Shown: positions 1 to 8,662 of the stretch, in pieces
Position numbering within the stretch: position 1 is the first letter of the stretch
Layout: every line of letters begins with the position of its first letter
NCBI RefSeq assembly: GCF_010725485.1
Contig: NZ_AP022598.1
Span: 5,580,001 to 5,644,000, forward strand
Source of the DNA: Mycolicibacterium parafortuitum
GTDB taxonomy: Bacteria > Actinomycetota > Actinomycetes > Mycobacteriales > Mycobacteriaceae
Direction: 5' to 3'
Length of the DNA: 64,000 nt
Program-made: the position numbers and the translations under genes
The notes under the pieces: generated by a model
Databases searched by the model: none
Told to the model about the DNA's origin: nothing
Seen by the model: the letters and a program-made list of their open reading frames with translations, nothing else

Positions 1-1400
1 GGTTCGGAGAACAGCTGGCACCACACCTGGTCGCCGCGCAGTGCGGGCTCGACGAACCGCTCGATCTGGTCCGCGGTGCCGTGCTGGATCAGGGTCAGCA
101 CCACCCAGCTGGTGATCCCCAGGTCCACCCGCTTGACCCCGGCGGCGGCCATCTCCTGTTCGATCACCAGCTGTTCGACCGCATCGGCGGCCCTTCCCCA
201 CGGCTTCAGCCAGTGCGGCATCAGATATCCGGTGCCGATCATCCTGTCTCGCAACGCCTTCGGATCGAGGTCCGCCCAAGTCGCGATCTCGGCGCGGATA
301 TCCGCGCGAAGCGCCTCGGCCTCCGGGGGCAGGTCGATCGAGTTCCGTCGCACCACCCCGTCGGCGGTGAGCCCGAAGACGTCGGCCGGCGCCTGCCTGC
401 CGCCGAACAGGCCGCGCAGCGTCAGTGCCCGGCGTAGATGCAGGTGTGCGTCGTGTTCCCAGGTGAACCCGATGCCGCCGTGCACCTGGATGTTCAGTTC
501 CGCGTTGTGCACGTACGCGTCGAAGGCGAGGCTCGCCGCACACGACGCCATCAGCCGGAACTGGTCCTCGTCGTCGGCGGCCGCCCGTGCGGCGTCCCAC
601 ACCGTCGCGGTGGCCGACTCCACAGCGACCAGCATGTTGGCCAAATGGTGTTTGATCGCCTGGAACGTGCCGATGGTGCGGCCGAACTGCTCCCGCACCT
701 TCGCGTAGCCGACGGCGGCCTCCAGGCAGTCCTGCGCTCCGCCAACGGCTTCCGCGGCGGCGATCGCACGGGCGTAGGCCAGTGCCAGTGCCGCCGCGCC
801 GGGTAGCAGGTCGTCGTCGGCGATCGCGACACCGTCGAGGGTGATCCGTCCCGACGGGCGGCTCGGGTCCAGGTTGGGCGGTACGTCGATGGTGACCCCG
901 GGGGTCGACGGCGTGACGACGACGACGTCCTCACCGACGGTCAGCACCAGCAGGTCGGCCGATCCGGCGCCGAGCACCACCCCGGCCGCGCCGGTGAAGC
1001 GCTGCCCCTCAGCGGCGATGTCGCCCGCGGTCCCGACGGCGGCCGTCACGGATCCGTCGGCGAGCGACGGAAGCCAGCGCTGCCGCTGTGCATCGTTGCC
1101 CGTGGCGGTGATCACCGCCGAGGCGATGACCGTCGGCAGGAACGGACCGGGCGCGACCGTGCGCCCGAGTTCCTCGACCACCACCAGTAATTCGGGTAGC
1201 CCGCACCCCGATCCGCCGAACTCTTCGGGCACGTGCAGACCCAGCCAGCCCAGTTCGGCGGTCTCGGCCCAGAACGGCGGCCGTGCGTCACCGTCACCGT
1301 CGAGCAGGCCGCGGGTGGCCGCGCGCGCGGCACGGGCGGCGAGGAAGGAACGGACGACTCCGGCTAGTTCGCGGTGGTCGTCACTGATGGCGATTCCCAA
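1..1400 (-). CDS. fadE: Two-domain acyl-CoA dehydrogenase (FadE), 3' end beyond the window
   Basis: FAD-dependent alpha,beta-dehydrogenation of an acyl-CoA. The visible 466 codons hold a complete N-terminal ACAD unit (about residues 1-340), ending in the signature HGGIGFTWEHD near residue 315. The start of a second ACAD unit follows, and the window edge cuts through its WCQLFSEP motif. A second unit after a full first one matches long mycobacterial FadEs of about 710-730 residues (FadE34 type). I chose the TTG start at 1400 because GGAGG lies about 9 bases upstream and no ATG or GTG lies nearby in frame. It overlaps the upstream kinase gene by 37 bases, so the two are probably coupled. The fusion carries the same two halves that occur as separate genes near 29 kb. 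Family assignment is firm; the substrate is unknown. Confidence 0.85.
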   Translation of the reverse strand, partial: MGIAISDDHRELAGVVRSFLAARAARAATRGLLDGDGDARPPFWAETAELGWLGLHVPEEFGGSGCGLPELLVVVEELGRTVAPGPFLPTVIASAVITATGNDAQRQRWLPSLADGSVTAAVGTAGDIAAEGQRFTGAAGVVLGAGSADLLVLTVGEDVVVVTPSTPGVTIDVPPNLDPSRPSGRITLDGVAIADDDLLPGAAALALAYARAIAAAEAVGGAQDCLEAAVGYAKVREQFGRTIGTFQAIKHHLANMLVAVESATATVWDAARAAADDEDQFRLMASCAASLAFDAYVHNAELNIQVHGGIGFTWEHDAHLHLRRALTLRGLFGGRQAPADVFGLTADGVVRRNSIDLPPEAEALRADIRAEIATWADLDPKALRDRMIGTGYLMPHWLKPWGRAADAVEQLVIEQEMAAAGVKRVDLGITSWVVLTLIQHGTADQIERFVEPALRGDQVWCQLFSE

Positions 1401-2800
1401 CGGTCTCGGCCTCCTTCTTCGGCGGGATGGGTCAGGGGTGGCCAGGTGCGCCGGGCCAGTGCACCCGATGCGGTCCGGGTCAGGTAGTCGTCGCGTTTGA
1501 TGCCGCGCCACACGACCGCGACGTAGTCCGCCTCGGAGATGGCGCCGCGACCGGCCGCCTCGGCGAGCGCGGCCCTGCCCTGAGGCACCGACGCCGGTGT
1601 CGCGCCGAGCAGCGCCGCGATCTCGGCGATCTCGTCCGCGTCGACGATCGCGCCGGCACGGTCCACCTCGGCGAGGTATTTCACCAGCCGCGCAGCACCT
1701 TTGACGTAGCGCTGGGCCAGCGCATCGGAGGTTCGGTCGACCGACGCCGACAGCGCCGCGGCCGTCGCGTCGTAGACATGGGAGTACTGCGAGGCGGTGT
1801 CGTCGACGGGCAGGTCGACGTGCACCTGCGGGATGCCCACGACGTGCGCGAGCGCCTCCACCAGCAACCGGCGGTGCAGCATGCCGTAGATCAGGCTGTT
1901 GCCCGCGTCCGGGGAGCGCGGCGGCACCGAAGCCCTGGTATCGATGCTGCCCGGGCTCATCGACGCGAGCCTGGTCTCGGCGAACAGCCGGTAGTACCAG
2001 ACCCGGTCCTCGTCGATCGGGTGACCGGACAGCTGTGCGTACTCGGCCAACCGCGCCGGAAAGTCGGTGAAGGTGTCCTGCACCGTGCGTAGCGACAGCC
2101 ATGCGATGTCGTCCATCGGATCGCCGAAATGCGCGAGCTCCCAGTCGACGATCGCGGTGACCTCGCCGTCGGCGTACATGAAGTTGCCCGGCCCGGTATC
2201 CCCCTGCACCATCACCGCGGGCCCACCGTAGTCGGGTATGTTGCGCTCCAGCCAGTCGATGCAGAACGTCAGCAGCGGAGCGGGTTTCGGGTGGGCGGCG
2301 ACACGGCCGCGCATCGCGGCGATCTCGTCACGGACGTGCCCGGCGACCGGACCAGCGGCCCCCAGGCTCGGGATCGTCAGGTCCGCGGCGTCGATGCGGT
2401 GCAGCGCAGCAAGTTTCGCGATGAAGTCTCGGGCGGTGCGGACCTGCTCGTCGGGGTCCTTGATGAGCCGGAACCAGGTCTCGCCGCCGACACGTTCGAG
2501 TAGCACAGCCTGCCGCTTCGGATGGGCGGCGATCACCTTCGGCACGGTCACCCCGTGCCGATGCAGTTCGGCCATGATCTCGGCTTCGACCTGCAAGGGG
2601 TGAAACGCACTGTGCGGGTCCGGCTCTCGCGGGTCATAGCGCAGGAACAGCTCACGGCTTCCAGCGCCGGTGTGCGCGTCGACGAACCAGGCCTGCCTGC
2701 TGGCCCCGCCGGAGACCTGGATCAGGGTGAGATCATCGGCGCCGGTGACGTCCGCGATCCACTGCCGGACCTCGCCGGTGACCTCGGGACGCTCGCTCAT
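1364..2800 (-). CDS. APH-fold phosphotransferase (ACAD10/11 or LvaA-like kinase)
   Basis: A 478-residue protein kinase-like-fold phosphotransferase. The Brenner-type loop reads QGDTGPGNF, with the catalytic Asp and the downstream Asn intact. The metal-binding motif IVDWELAHFGDP follows. The domain occupies about residues 25-290; a helical tail of about 180 residues follows. The ATG at 2800 overlaps the stop of the upstream crotonase as ATGA, which fixes the start, although the frame stays open to 2860. It sits between a crotonase and a two-domain FadE. Known relatives paired with acyl-CoA dehydrogenases (mammalian ACAD10/11 kinase domains, Pseudomonas LvaA) phosphorylate 4-hydroxyacyl-CoAs. 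That role is an inference here; aminoglycoside resistance is unlikely in this context. Confidence 0.8.
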   Translation of the reverse strand: MSERPEVTGEVRQWIADVTGADDLTLIQVSGGASRQAWFVDAHTGAGSRELFLRYDPREPDPHSAFHPLQVEAEIMAELHRHGVTVPKVIAAHPKRQAVLLERVGGETWFRLIKDPDEQVRTARDFIAKLAALHRIDAADLTIPSLGAAGPVAGHVRDEIAAMRGRVAAHPKPAPLLTFCIDWLERNIPDYGGPAVMVQGDTGPGNFMYADGEVTAIVDWELAHFGDPMDDIAWLSLRTVQDTFTDFPARLAEYAQLSGHPIDEDRVWYYRLFAETRLASMSPGSIDTRASVPPRSPDAGNSLIYGMLHRRLLVEALAHVVGIPQVHVDLPVDDTASQYSHVYDATAAALSASVDRTSDALAQRYVKGAARLVKYLAEVDRAGAIVDADEIAEIAALLGATPASVPQGRAALAEAAGRGAISEADYVAVVWRGIKRDDYLTRTASGALARRTWPPLTHPAEEGGRDRWESPSVTTTAN

Positions 2801-3657
2801 GTCAGTTCGCCTTCTTCGCGGCTCACGTCTCTTCGCGTCTTCGACGCGGTTGCCATCCACGCCCTGACCGCACGCCGGTGTTCCTCGGTCAGGCTGCAGC
2901 GCACCATCCGCTCGCTCTCCGGCACAAGCGCCTCCGCCAACGGAAGTCGTTGCGCATCCACGACATTGGCTTTGGTCCCGGCGAACGCATAGGTCGGACC
3001 CGCCGCGATCACGCGTGCCCAGTCCATCGCCGCGGCGGCGAGGTCGGCGTCGTCGACGACCCGGTTGACGACCCCGAGGCCCAGCGCGGTGTCGGCGTCG
3101 ACAGGTTTGTCGGCGATCAGCAGCTCAAGGGCCTTCGCCGGTCCGACCAGCCTGGTCAGCAACCACGCACCGCCGAAGTCGCCGGAGAACGCCAGCGCGG
3201 CCCAGCCCGGGATCAACCGCGCGGAACGCGCCGCGATACGCAGGTCGGCAGCCAGCGCGATGCTCATGCCTGCGCCGACGGCCGCCCCCGGCAGCGCGGC
3301 CACCGTGATCTTCGGCATGGTGTGCAGCAGCGTCACGATGCGTGCGTTCTCCGCCAGAAGTCCGGCACGGTGCCGGATCTGGGCTTCGCGGTCGCCGTCA
3401 GGCAGTCCCCGCGCGGATCCGCCGTCGCGCACGTCACCACCGGCACAGAACGCGGTGCCGGCGCCGGTGAGCATCACACACCCGACGTCGTCGTCGGTCG
3501 CGAACCGCTCCAGTAGCCGCGGCAGTACCTCGTACATCTCCGGATGCAGCGCGTTGCGCCGCTGCGGCCTGTTCAGGGTCAGCACCGCGACACCGTCGGT
3601 GACCGCTGCCAGCACGGTGTCGGTGCCGGTGTCCAATTGCACGGACTCGGCCCGCAT
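2797..3657 (-). CDS. Enoyl-CoA hydratase/isomerase (crotonase) family protein
   Basis: 286 residues with crotonase hallmarks: RNALHPEM near residue 36, the oxyanion-hole segment GAGTAFCAGGDV near residue 65, and the second oxyanion segment AALPGAAVGAGMSIALA near residue 120. The start is ATG at 3657, sharing one base with the stop of the MaoC gene (TGATG). A GTG at 3660 would give the alternative GTGA overlap. The 3' end overlaps the kinase gene by four bases. It lies in the leftward P450-MaoC-crotonase-kinase-FadE operon and probably acts on an enoyl- or hydroxyacyl-CoA there. The exact reaction (hydratase, isomerase or hydrolase) cannot be told from sequence. Confidence 0.85.
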   Translation of the reverse strand: MRAESVQLDTGTDTVLAAVTDGVAVLTLNRPQRRNALHPEMYEVLPRLLERFATDDDVGCVMLTGAGTAFCAGGDVRDGGSARGLPDGDREAQIRHRAGLLAENARIVTLLHTMPKITVAALPGAAVGAGMSIALAADLRIAARSARLIPGWAALAFSGDFGGAWLLTRLVGPAKALELLIADKPVDADTALGLGVVNRVVDDADLAAAAMDWARVIAAGPTYAFAGTKANVVDAQRLPLAEALVPESERMVRCSLTEEHRRAVRAWMATASKTRRDVSREEGELT

Positions 3658-4928
3658 CACCGATTCGTACCGCGGGCCAGTTCGTTGTGCCGGGCCATCA
3701 TCGCGACGGATTTGCGGCGCAGTTCCTCGTCGGGTTGGGGTAGCACGACCATGCCGAGCTCACGGCTGGGCAGCGCGACGGTCGCGGTGGCCGGCGCGGT
3801 GACCTCACCGCGTTGGCTGGTGGCGCGGAACTCGACGTCGACGACGCCGTTGCCCTTCTCGACGCGCTTGCCGACGACCTCGCCGGTGATGAACTGTGTG
3901 TCGCCGATGTAGTTGAACTTGCGCATCTCGTCGTGCTGGCGCACCAGCCAGCCGTCGTCACCCATCCAGTCGGTGAGGTAGTGCGTCAGCCAGCATTCCC
4001 GCATGATGCCGTAGTCGTAGGCCATCGGATTGCCGATCGACTGGGACCATTCGTTCTCCCAGTGCAGCCGCTGCGCGACGTCCGGGATGCCCGCGGCGTT
4101 CTTGATGTAGAACTTGGGCACCCGCTGCCGGTTCTTGTAACCGACCCGGGCACCGCCGATCCCGTACGGCCCGAAGCCGTAACCGCCGGCGTGGAAGCTG
4201 ATCATGTCGGTCAGCGTCAGCGGGCCCTTGACCATCTTCGGCAGCGCGTCCCCGACCGCGACGTCCTCCCACCACCGCGGTTCGGCGCCGCGCGGCCCTT
4301 CGGCGGCGTAGATCTCGTCGATTTCGGCGATCTGCTCGTCGGTGTAGCTGGCCGGTGTGAGATCCATGTACTTGCCGCGTTCCCGCGACTTCTTGCGTTC
4401 GGTGGAGATCAGGATCGTTCGCTCGATCGCGACGATCTCGGCACGCTGGTTCACCCGCACCGCGCGCCGCACCCGGATCACCGAGCGCCCGGCGTACTCG
4501 CTGGTCTTGACCTCCGTGGACTCCATGCCGCCGAATCCGTACAGCACGTCGCCGGGGCGCACCGGCTGGTACCACTCGGTGTCCTGGCCCGACACGAACA
4601 GATGGATGCCGGAGAACAGGCCCCTGGTGGCCTTGCGGATGTCCTCGGGGATCGGGTCGCCGAGCATCTTGCGCGACAGTGAGCTGTGGATCATCGGCGG
4701 CGCGATCGGGCCGCCCCACCGGGTGCCTGCCGCGTAATCGGGGTCCACGTAGAGCGGATTGTCGTCGCCGTAGCCGATCGCGAACTGGCGGATGGTGTCG
4801 ACGCTGCACTCACGGTGGTGCTCGTCGATGCTGATCGGCGCATCGATGCCCAGCAGCAGCTTGGACCGCTCGATGTCCTCGTCTTTGATCGCGTGGTCGA
4901 AGTCGTGGGTCTGGTCGGTCTGTGTCAT
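3657..4928 (-). CDS. MaoC-like / FAS1-like dehydratase domain protein
   Basis: 423 residues containing two hot-dog-like halves. The N-terminal half (about 20-170) resembles the MaoC N-terminal/FAS1-like dehydratase domain, with FAIGYGDDNPLYVD and the segment GPIAPPMI. The C-terminal half (about 200-405) has a second hot-dog region with RPGDVL-type and LTLTDMISFHAGG segments. Such proteins hydrate 2-enoyl-CoAs or dehydrate 3-hydroxyacyl-CoAs, often for bulky substrates. ATG start at 4928, 19 bases after the P450 stop; the stop TGA overlaps the crotonase start. It is a middle member of the operon. The fold is fairly sure, the reaction is inferred. Confidence 0.75.
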   Translation of the reverse strand: MTQTDQTHDFDHAIKDEDIERSKLLLGIDAPISIDEHHRECSVDTIRQFAIGYGDDNPLYVDPDYAAGTRWGGPIAPPMIHSSLSRKMLGDPIPEDIRKATRGLFSGIHLFVSGQDTEWYQPVRPGDVLYGFGGMESTEVKTSEYAGRSVIRVRRAVRVNQRAEIVAIERTILISTERKKSRERGKYMDLTPASYTDEQIAEIDEIYAAEGPRGAEPRWWEDVAVGDALPKMVKGPLTLTDMISFHAGGYGFGPYGIGGARVGYKNRQRVPKFYIKNAAGIPDVAQRLHWENEWSQSIGNPMAYDYGIMRECWLTHYLTDWMGDDGWLVRQHDEMRKFNYIGDTQFITGEVVGKRVEKGNGVVDVEFRATSQRGEVTAPATATVALPSRELGMVVLPQPDEELRRKSVAMMARHNELARGTNR

Positions 4929-4947
4929 CGTCGCAACTTCCCTGTCG

Positions 4948-6186
4948 TCAGTACATCCGGGTCGGCAGTCTGGTAAGCCCGCGCAGCGAGATGGTGGGCT
5001 TGTAGCGCAGGGACTCCCTGGGTGCGGCCAGCTCCCAGTTCGGGAACCGCTCCAGCAGCGTCTGCAGGGCGATCCGGCCCTCCAGGCGGGCCAGCTGGTG
5101 GCCCAGGCAATAGTGGATGCCGAATGCGAACGCCAAGTGCCGGTTCGGTTTCCGGGTCAGATCCAGTGCGTCGGGATCGTCGAAGACGGCCTCGTCGCGG
5201 TTGGCCGAGGTGATCGAGCCGAGCAGCTGCGAGCCGCGCGGGATCGGGACGCCGCGGATCTCCAGGTCTTCGAGGGCGAAGCGGGCCGCCCCGTCGGCGA
5301 CCGGGGAGGTGAACCGCAGCAGCTCCTCGATCGCGGTGGATTCCAGCAGCTCCGGTCGCGCCCGCAGCAGATCGAGCTGGTCGGGGTGCTCGATCAGCGT
5401 GAGCACGCTGCTACCGATCAGGTTCGCGGTGGTGTCGTGACCGGCAAGCAGCAGCAGGAACACCATCGACACCAGCTCGCGGTGGCTGAGCCGGTCACCG
5501 CCGTCGTTGGCGCGAACCAACTCGGAGATCAGGCCTTCGTCGGGATGCAGCCGGCTGTCCTCGATCAGTTCCTCGAACAGCTTGCCGAGTTTGCGCGCGG
5601 TCAGGTACTGGCGGGCCATGTTGTTCTGCTGGTTGCCCATCCGCTCGACCAGCACGTGGAACGTGTCCCGGTCGGAGTCGGCGACCCCGAGCATGGTCGC
5701 GATCACGGTCAGCGGGAGCTTCACGGCGTAGGCGTGCACCAGGTCGGCCTCGCCGGTGGCGGCGAGTTCGTCGGCGAGTTGCTCGGCGATCTTGGTGATG
5801 TCGGCGGCCATCGTCGAGACGAGCTTCGGGGTGAACGCCTTGTGCACCAGCGTGCGCAGCCGTTTGTGGTCCGGATCGTCCTTGAACACCATGGTCTGGG
5901 CGAGCATCCGCAGGCTCGGCGGCAGGAGCAGGATGAACTTGCCCGCCGGCGAATGCTTCACGACATCGGTGGAGAACCTGTCGTCGCTGTGAATGAACAT
6001 CACGTCGTCGTGGCGGGTGAGCAGATAGCCACCATTGCCCTGGAGCAGGCCTTTGGCCGTCGCCCACGACACCGGTTGGTCGGCCCGCAACTCGGCGAAT
6101 CGCGCGTACGGATCGTCGAGCATCTGCCTGGTGCCGAGGTTCGTCCGCTGCAGCGCCTCAATGGCTTTGGACATCGCGGCTCCCAT
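4948..6186 (-). CDS. Cytochrome P450
   Basis: 412 residues, normal length for a soluble bacterial P450. The I-helix oxygen-activation motif is AGHDTT (near 248). The K-helix ExxR motif is EELLR. The heme-binding loop is FAFGIHYCLGHQLAR with the axial thiolate at Cys360. The first gene of the leftward operon; electron partners (ferredoxin, reductase) are not encoded nearby. The start is ATG at 6186 (MGAAMSKA); a second ATG at 6174 has GGAG five bases upstream and is an equally good choice. Being first in an acyl-CoA operon suggests hydroxylation of the substrate before beta-oxidation steps, which is inference. Confidence 0.92.
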   Translation of the reverse strand: MGAAMSKAIEALQRTNLGTRQMLDDPYARFAELRADQPVSWATAKGLLQGNGGYLLTRHDDVMFIHSDDRFSTDVVKHSPAGKFILLLPPSLRMLAQTMVFKDDPDHKRLRTLVHKAFTPKLVSTMAADITKIAEQLADELAATGEADLVHAYAVKLPLTVIATMLGVADSDRDTFHVLVERMGNQQNNMARQYLTARKLGKLFEELIEDSRLHPDEGLISELVRANDGGDRLSHRELVSMVFLLLLAGHDTTANLIGSSVLTLIEHPDQLDLLRARPELLESTAIEELLRFTSPVADGAARFALEDLEIRGVPIPRGSQLLGSITSANRDEAVFDDPDALDLTRKPNRHLAFAFGIHYCLGHQLARLEGRIALQTLLERFPNWELAAPRESLRYKPTISLRGLTRLPTRMY

Positions 6187-6270
6187 CGATCCTCACGCCC
6201 GGTTCACGCCCCGGAGCGTGTCGGTCGAGACGGCACATGTCGACTTCCTCTTTAGTCCATTCCAAGTCCG

Positions 6271-6292
6271 CTTTATTAGTACACTGATTTCT
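6271..6292 (+). promoter_or_regulatory. Promoter for the crotonase gene, leaderless type
   Basis: The 106-base gap between the divergent P450 and crotonase genes is AT-rich for this genome. TACACT at 6280-6285 fits the mycobacterial TANNNT -10 box and ends seven bases before the ATG at 6293, so transcription would begin at or beside the start codon. No Shine-Dalgarno sequence is visible. The overlapping TTAGTACACTGA is a weak dyad (AGT-AC-ACT) and might bind a regulator such as the downstream GntR protein. Seen in sequence; function inferred. Confidence 0.5.
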
Positions 6293-7141
6293 ATGATTCT
6301 CGCTAGCACTTCGGGAAACCTCGCCGGAAATCTCGACACGGACGACGGCGGGGCAGTCCGCCTGCAGGACATCGCGTTCGGAGTCGACGACCGGCACGTC
6401 GCGACCATCACGCTGAACCGCCCGGACGCATTGAACGCGATCTCGGGCCGGATGGCGGCCGAACTGGCGTGGGCGTGGCAGACCGTCCGGGACACCGACG
6501 AGATCCACGTCGCGGTGCTGCGCGCTGCCGGGGACCGCGCGTTCTGCACCGGGGTCGACGTCAAGGGCGACGGAAGCTGGTTCTTCCGGCCGAACGTGTG
6601 GAACACCTTCGATCCGGGCATGGTCGTCTCCCCCAAGGTGCACCACCGCTGCTGGAAGCCCGTGGTCACCGCGGTGCACGGGTTGGCCGCCGGCGGCGCC
6701 CAGTACCTGCTCAACGAGTCCGACATCATCATCTGCTCCGACGACGCGGCGTTCTTCGATCCGCACGCGAACGCATCGATCGTGTCGGCGCTGGAGCCGA
6801 TCGGGATGCTGCACCGCGGCGTACCCCTGGGCGAGGTGCTGCGGTGGGCGCTGATGGGTACCGAAGAGCGCATCTCGGCGCAGACCGCGCTGCGCATCGG
6901 GCTGGTGTCCGAGGTCGTCGAGCGCGAACAGTTGTGGGACCGTGCACAGGCGATCGCCGAATCGATCGCCGAACGCAACACCGTGGCCATCCAGGGCACG
7001 ATCCGCGCGATATGGGAGTCTTTGGACATGACCCGGTCCACTGCGCTGCAGAACGGGATGGCCTACACCCACATCGGCAATCCGCCGCTGGCGGAGCGAC
7101 GCAGCACACCGCGCCGCAACGGCCCGCCGGTCTACCGGTGA
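6293..7141 (+). CDS. Crotonase / enoyl-CoA hydratase family protein
   Basis: 282 residues. Crotonase features are TITLNRPDALNAIS near residue 37, the oxyanion-hole segment AGDRAFCTGVDVKG near residue 78, and HGLAAGGAQYLLNESD near residue 125. The start is ATG at 6293. The reading frame stays open upstream, but there is no Shine-Dalgarno sequence and a -10-like TACACT sits seven bases before the ATG, so a leaderless mRNA is likely. It diverges from the P450 operon and is followed four bases later by the tandem GntR gene, with which it must be cotranscribed. The product probably works in the same acyl-CoA route as the divergent operon. Confidence 0.85.
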   Translation: MILASTSGNLAGNLDTDDGGAVRLQDIAFGVDDRHVATITLNRPDALNAISGRMAAELAWAWQTVRDTDEIHVAVLRAAGDRAFCTGVDVKGDGSWFFRPNVWNTFDPGMVVSPKVHHRCWKPVVTAVHGLAAGGAQYLLNESDIIICSDDAAFFDPHANASIVSALEPIGMLHRGVPLGEVLRWALMGTEERISAQTALRIGLVSEVVEREQLWDRAQAIAESIAERNTVAIQGTIRAIWESLDMTRSTALQNGMAYTHIGNPPLAERRSTPRRNGPPVYR

Positions 7142-7145
7142 CGCG

Positions 7146-8576
7146 GTGAACCCAGAGGCCATCGCGCCACGCGTCGATTCGCGCCGAGCCAAACTCGCAG
7201 GCCGCGCCGCCGAGCAGATCATCGCCGACGTGATCGAACTGGGCTGGCCGGTCGGGCAGGTGCTCGGTTCCGAGAGCGAGCTGCTGGCCCGCTACGGCGT
7301 CAGCCGCGCGGTGCTGCGCGAAGCGATCCGCCTCGTCGAGCATCAGCGGGTGGCCCGGATGCGCCGCGGCACCGGCGGGGGGCTGGTCATCGACGAACCC
7401 GACGTCGATGCGGTGATCGGCCCGGCCGTGATCTACCTGCTGAGGGTCGGGGCCACACTCGACGAGATCTTCGACACCAGGATCGTGCTCGAGGAACTGG
7501 TCGCCGAGGTCGCCTCGCAGCGGGTCGGCGAGACCGGGATCGCCGCCATCCGCGAGACCCTGGCGCGCGAATCGGCGGGCACCATCTCCAACTTCCGGCT
7601 ACTGCACATCCAGCTCGCCGAACTGACCGCCAATCCGATCCTGGAGCTGTTCGTCGAAACCTTCACCCGTGTCGCGAATTTCCACTTCAACGACGCGGCC
7701 GCGCTGCCGAAGGAGTTCGACCGGGAGGTCGGCCGCGCCCATGACAGCATCGCCAAGGCGATCATGACCAACAACGCCGGTCTGGCGCGCGAACGCATGC
7801 GACGGCACCTGCGCGCCGAAGCGGAGTTCATCTCCCGCCAGCCCGCGACGGTCCAGCATCTCGATCCCGCGGTCGCCCTGGCGGGAACATTGGACGACAA
7901 ACGCGGGGAAGCCCTTGCCCGCCAGATCTTCACCGAGATCGTGCGGTCCGGCGCCGAACCCGGCAGCTTCGTCGGCTCGGAGGCGACGTTGATGTCGAAG
8001 TACCGGGCCAGCCGCGCCGTCGTCCGGGAGGCCACCAGAATCCTGGAGTACCACCAGATCGCGGTCACCCGCCGCGGACCGGGCGGCGGACTGTTCGTCA
8101 CCGAACCCGACATCTCGGCGCTCGTCGACATCATCGTGATCTACCTGCGTCGTCGCGGCGTTACCCCCGCCCACCTCGGTGAGCTGCGGACCGGACTGGA
8201 GCTCGCGGTCGTCGAGCGCGCCGCTGCCCGGTTGCGCGCGGGCGAGCACGACGCCGCCGCCGTCGAACAGGCGCTGCGGGCCGAGACCGAAGAGGGCATG
8301 GCGCTGGCGTTCGGGCACGGCACCGACTTCCACTCCGTGCTCGCCGGGCTCACCGACAACCGGGCACTGCAGCTCGTGCACAGTGTCACGATGCGGGTGG
8401 GCTGGCAGTTCTTCACCGAGGTCGCCGCCGACGACCCGCAGGTCGCGGCGTTCTCGGAGGGGCTGACGGCCACGGTCGGCCCCGCGCACGAAGGAATCGC
8501 CGACGCGCTGCTGGCCGGGGACACCGAGCTCGCGGTGATGCGGATGCGGGCGCACATGGCCGCGACCGGCCCCTGA
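7146..8576 (+). CDS. Tandem (duplicated) GntR/FadR-family regulator in one polypeptide
   Basis: 476 residues, twice the usual size. Unit 1: winged helix about 19-86 ([19 protein letters not shown]), FCD ligand domain about 100-230. Unit 2: winged helix about 254-320 ([19 protein letters not shown]), FCD domain about 325-470. The wing motif [14 protein letters not shown] recurs as [14 protein letters not shown] about 236 residues later. Each FCD half keeps the family's metal-binding histidines (His154, His199, His221 in the first; equivalents in FHSV, PAHEG and MRAHM in the second). The GTG start at 7146 is four bases after the crotonase stop. FadR-type proteins normally dimerise; this one could supply both DNA-binding units covalently. 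Likely target: the adjacent divergent promoter, by inference. Confidence 0.88.
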   Translation: MNPEAIAPRVDSRRAKLAGRAAEQIIADVIELGWPVGQVLGSESELLARYGVSRAVLREAIRLVEHQRVARMRRGTGGGLVIDEPDVDAVIGPAVIYLLRVGATLDEIFDTRIVLEELVAEVASQRVGETGIAAIRETLARESAGTISNFRLLHIQLAELTANPILELFVETFTRVANFHFNDAAALPKEFDREVGRAHDSIAKAIMTNNAGLARERMRRHLRAEAEFISRQPATVQHLDPAVALAGTLDDKRGEALARQIFTEIVRSGAEPGSFVGSEATLMSKYRASRAVVREATRILEYHQIAVTRRGPGGGLFVTEPDISALVDIIVIYLRRRGVTPAHLGELRTGLELAVVERAAARLRAGEHDAAAVEQALRAETEEGMALAFGHGTDFHSVLAGLTDNRALQLVHSVTMRVGWQFFTEVAADDPQVAAFSEGLTATVGPAHEGIADALLAGDTELAVMRMRAHMAATGP

Positions 8577-8662
8577 CCGTCTGCGCCGGACGGCACTGGG
8601 CTTTTCCGCGCCGACAATTGAGGATACTGTTCTATCTCATTCGACGACGCGCAGGAGAGCAG
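8577..8662 (+). promoter_or_regulatory. Intergenic terminator-like stem and ligase promoter
   Basis: CCGTC at 8577-8581 pairs with GACGG at 8589-8593 and is followed by CTTTTCC, a weak terminator candidate for the crotonase-GntR unit. TACTGT at 8625-8630 is a possible -10 box for the acyl-CoA ligase, giving a leader of about 26 bases with an AGGAGA ribosome binding site at 8653-8658. Confidence 0.4.

Noticed and set aside
1364..2800. Aminoglycoside resistance gene
   Set aside because: Although APH-like in fold, the protein is long, embedded in an acyl-CoA operon and closest in pattern to kinases associated with acyl-CoA dehydrogenases.
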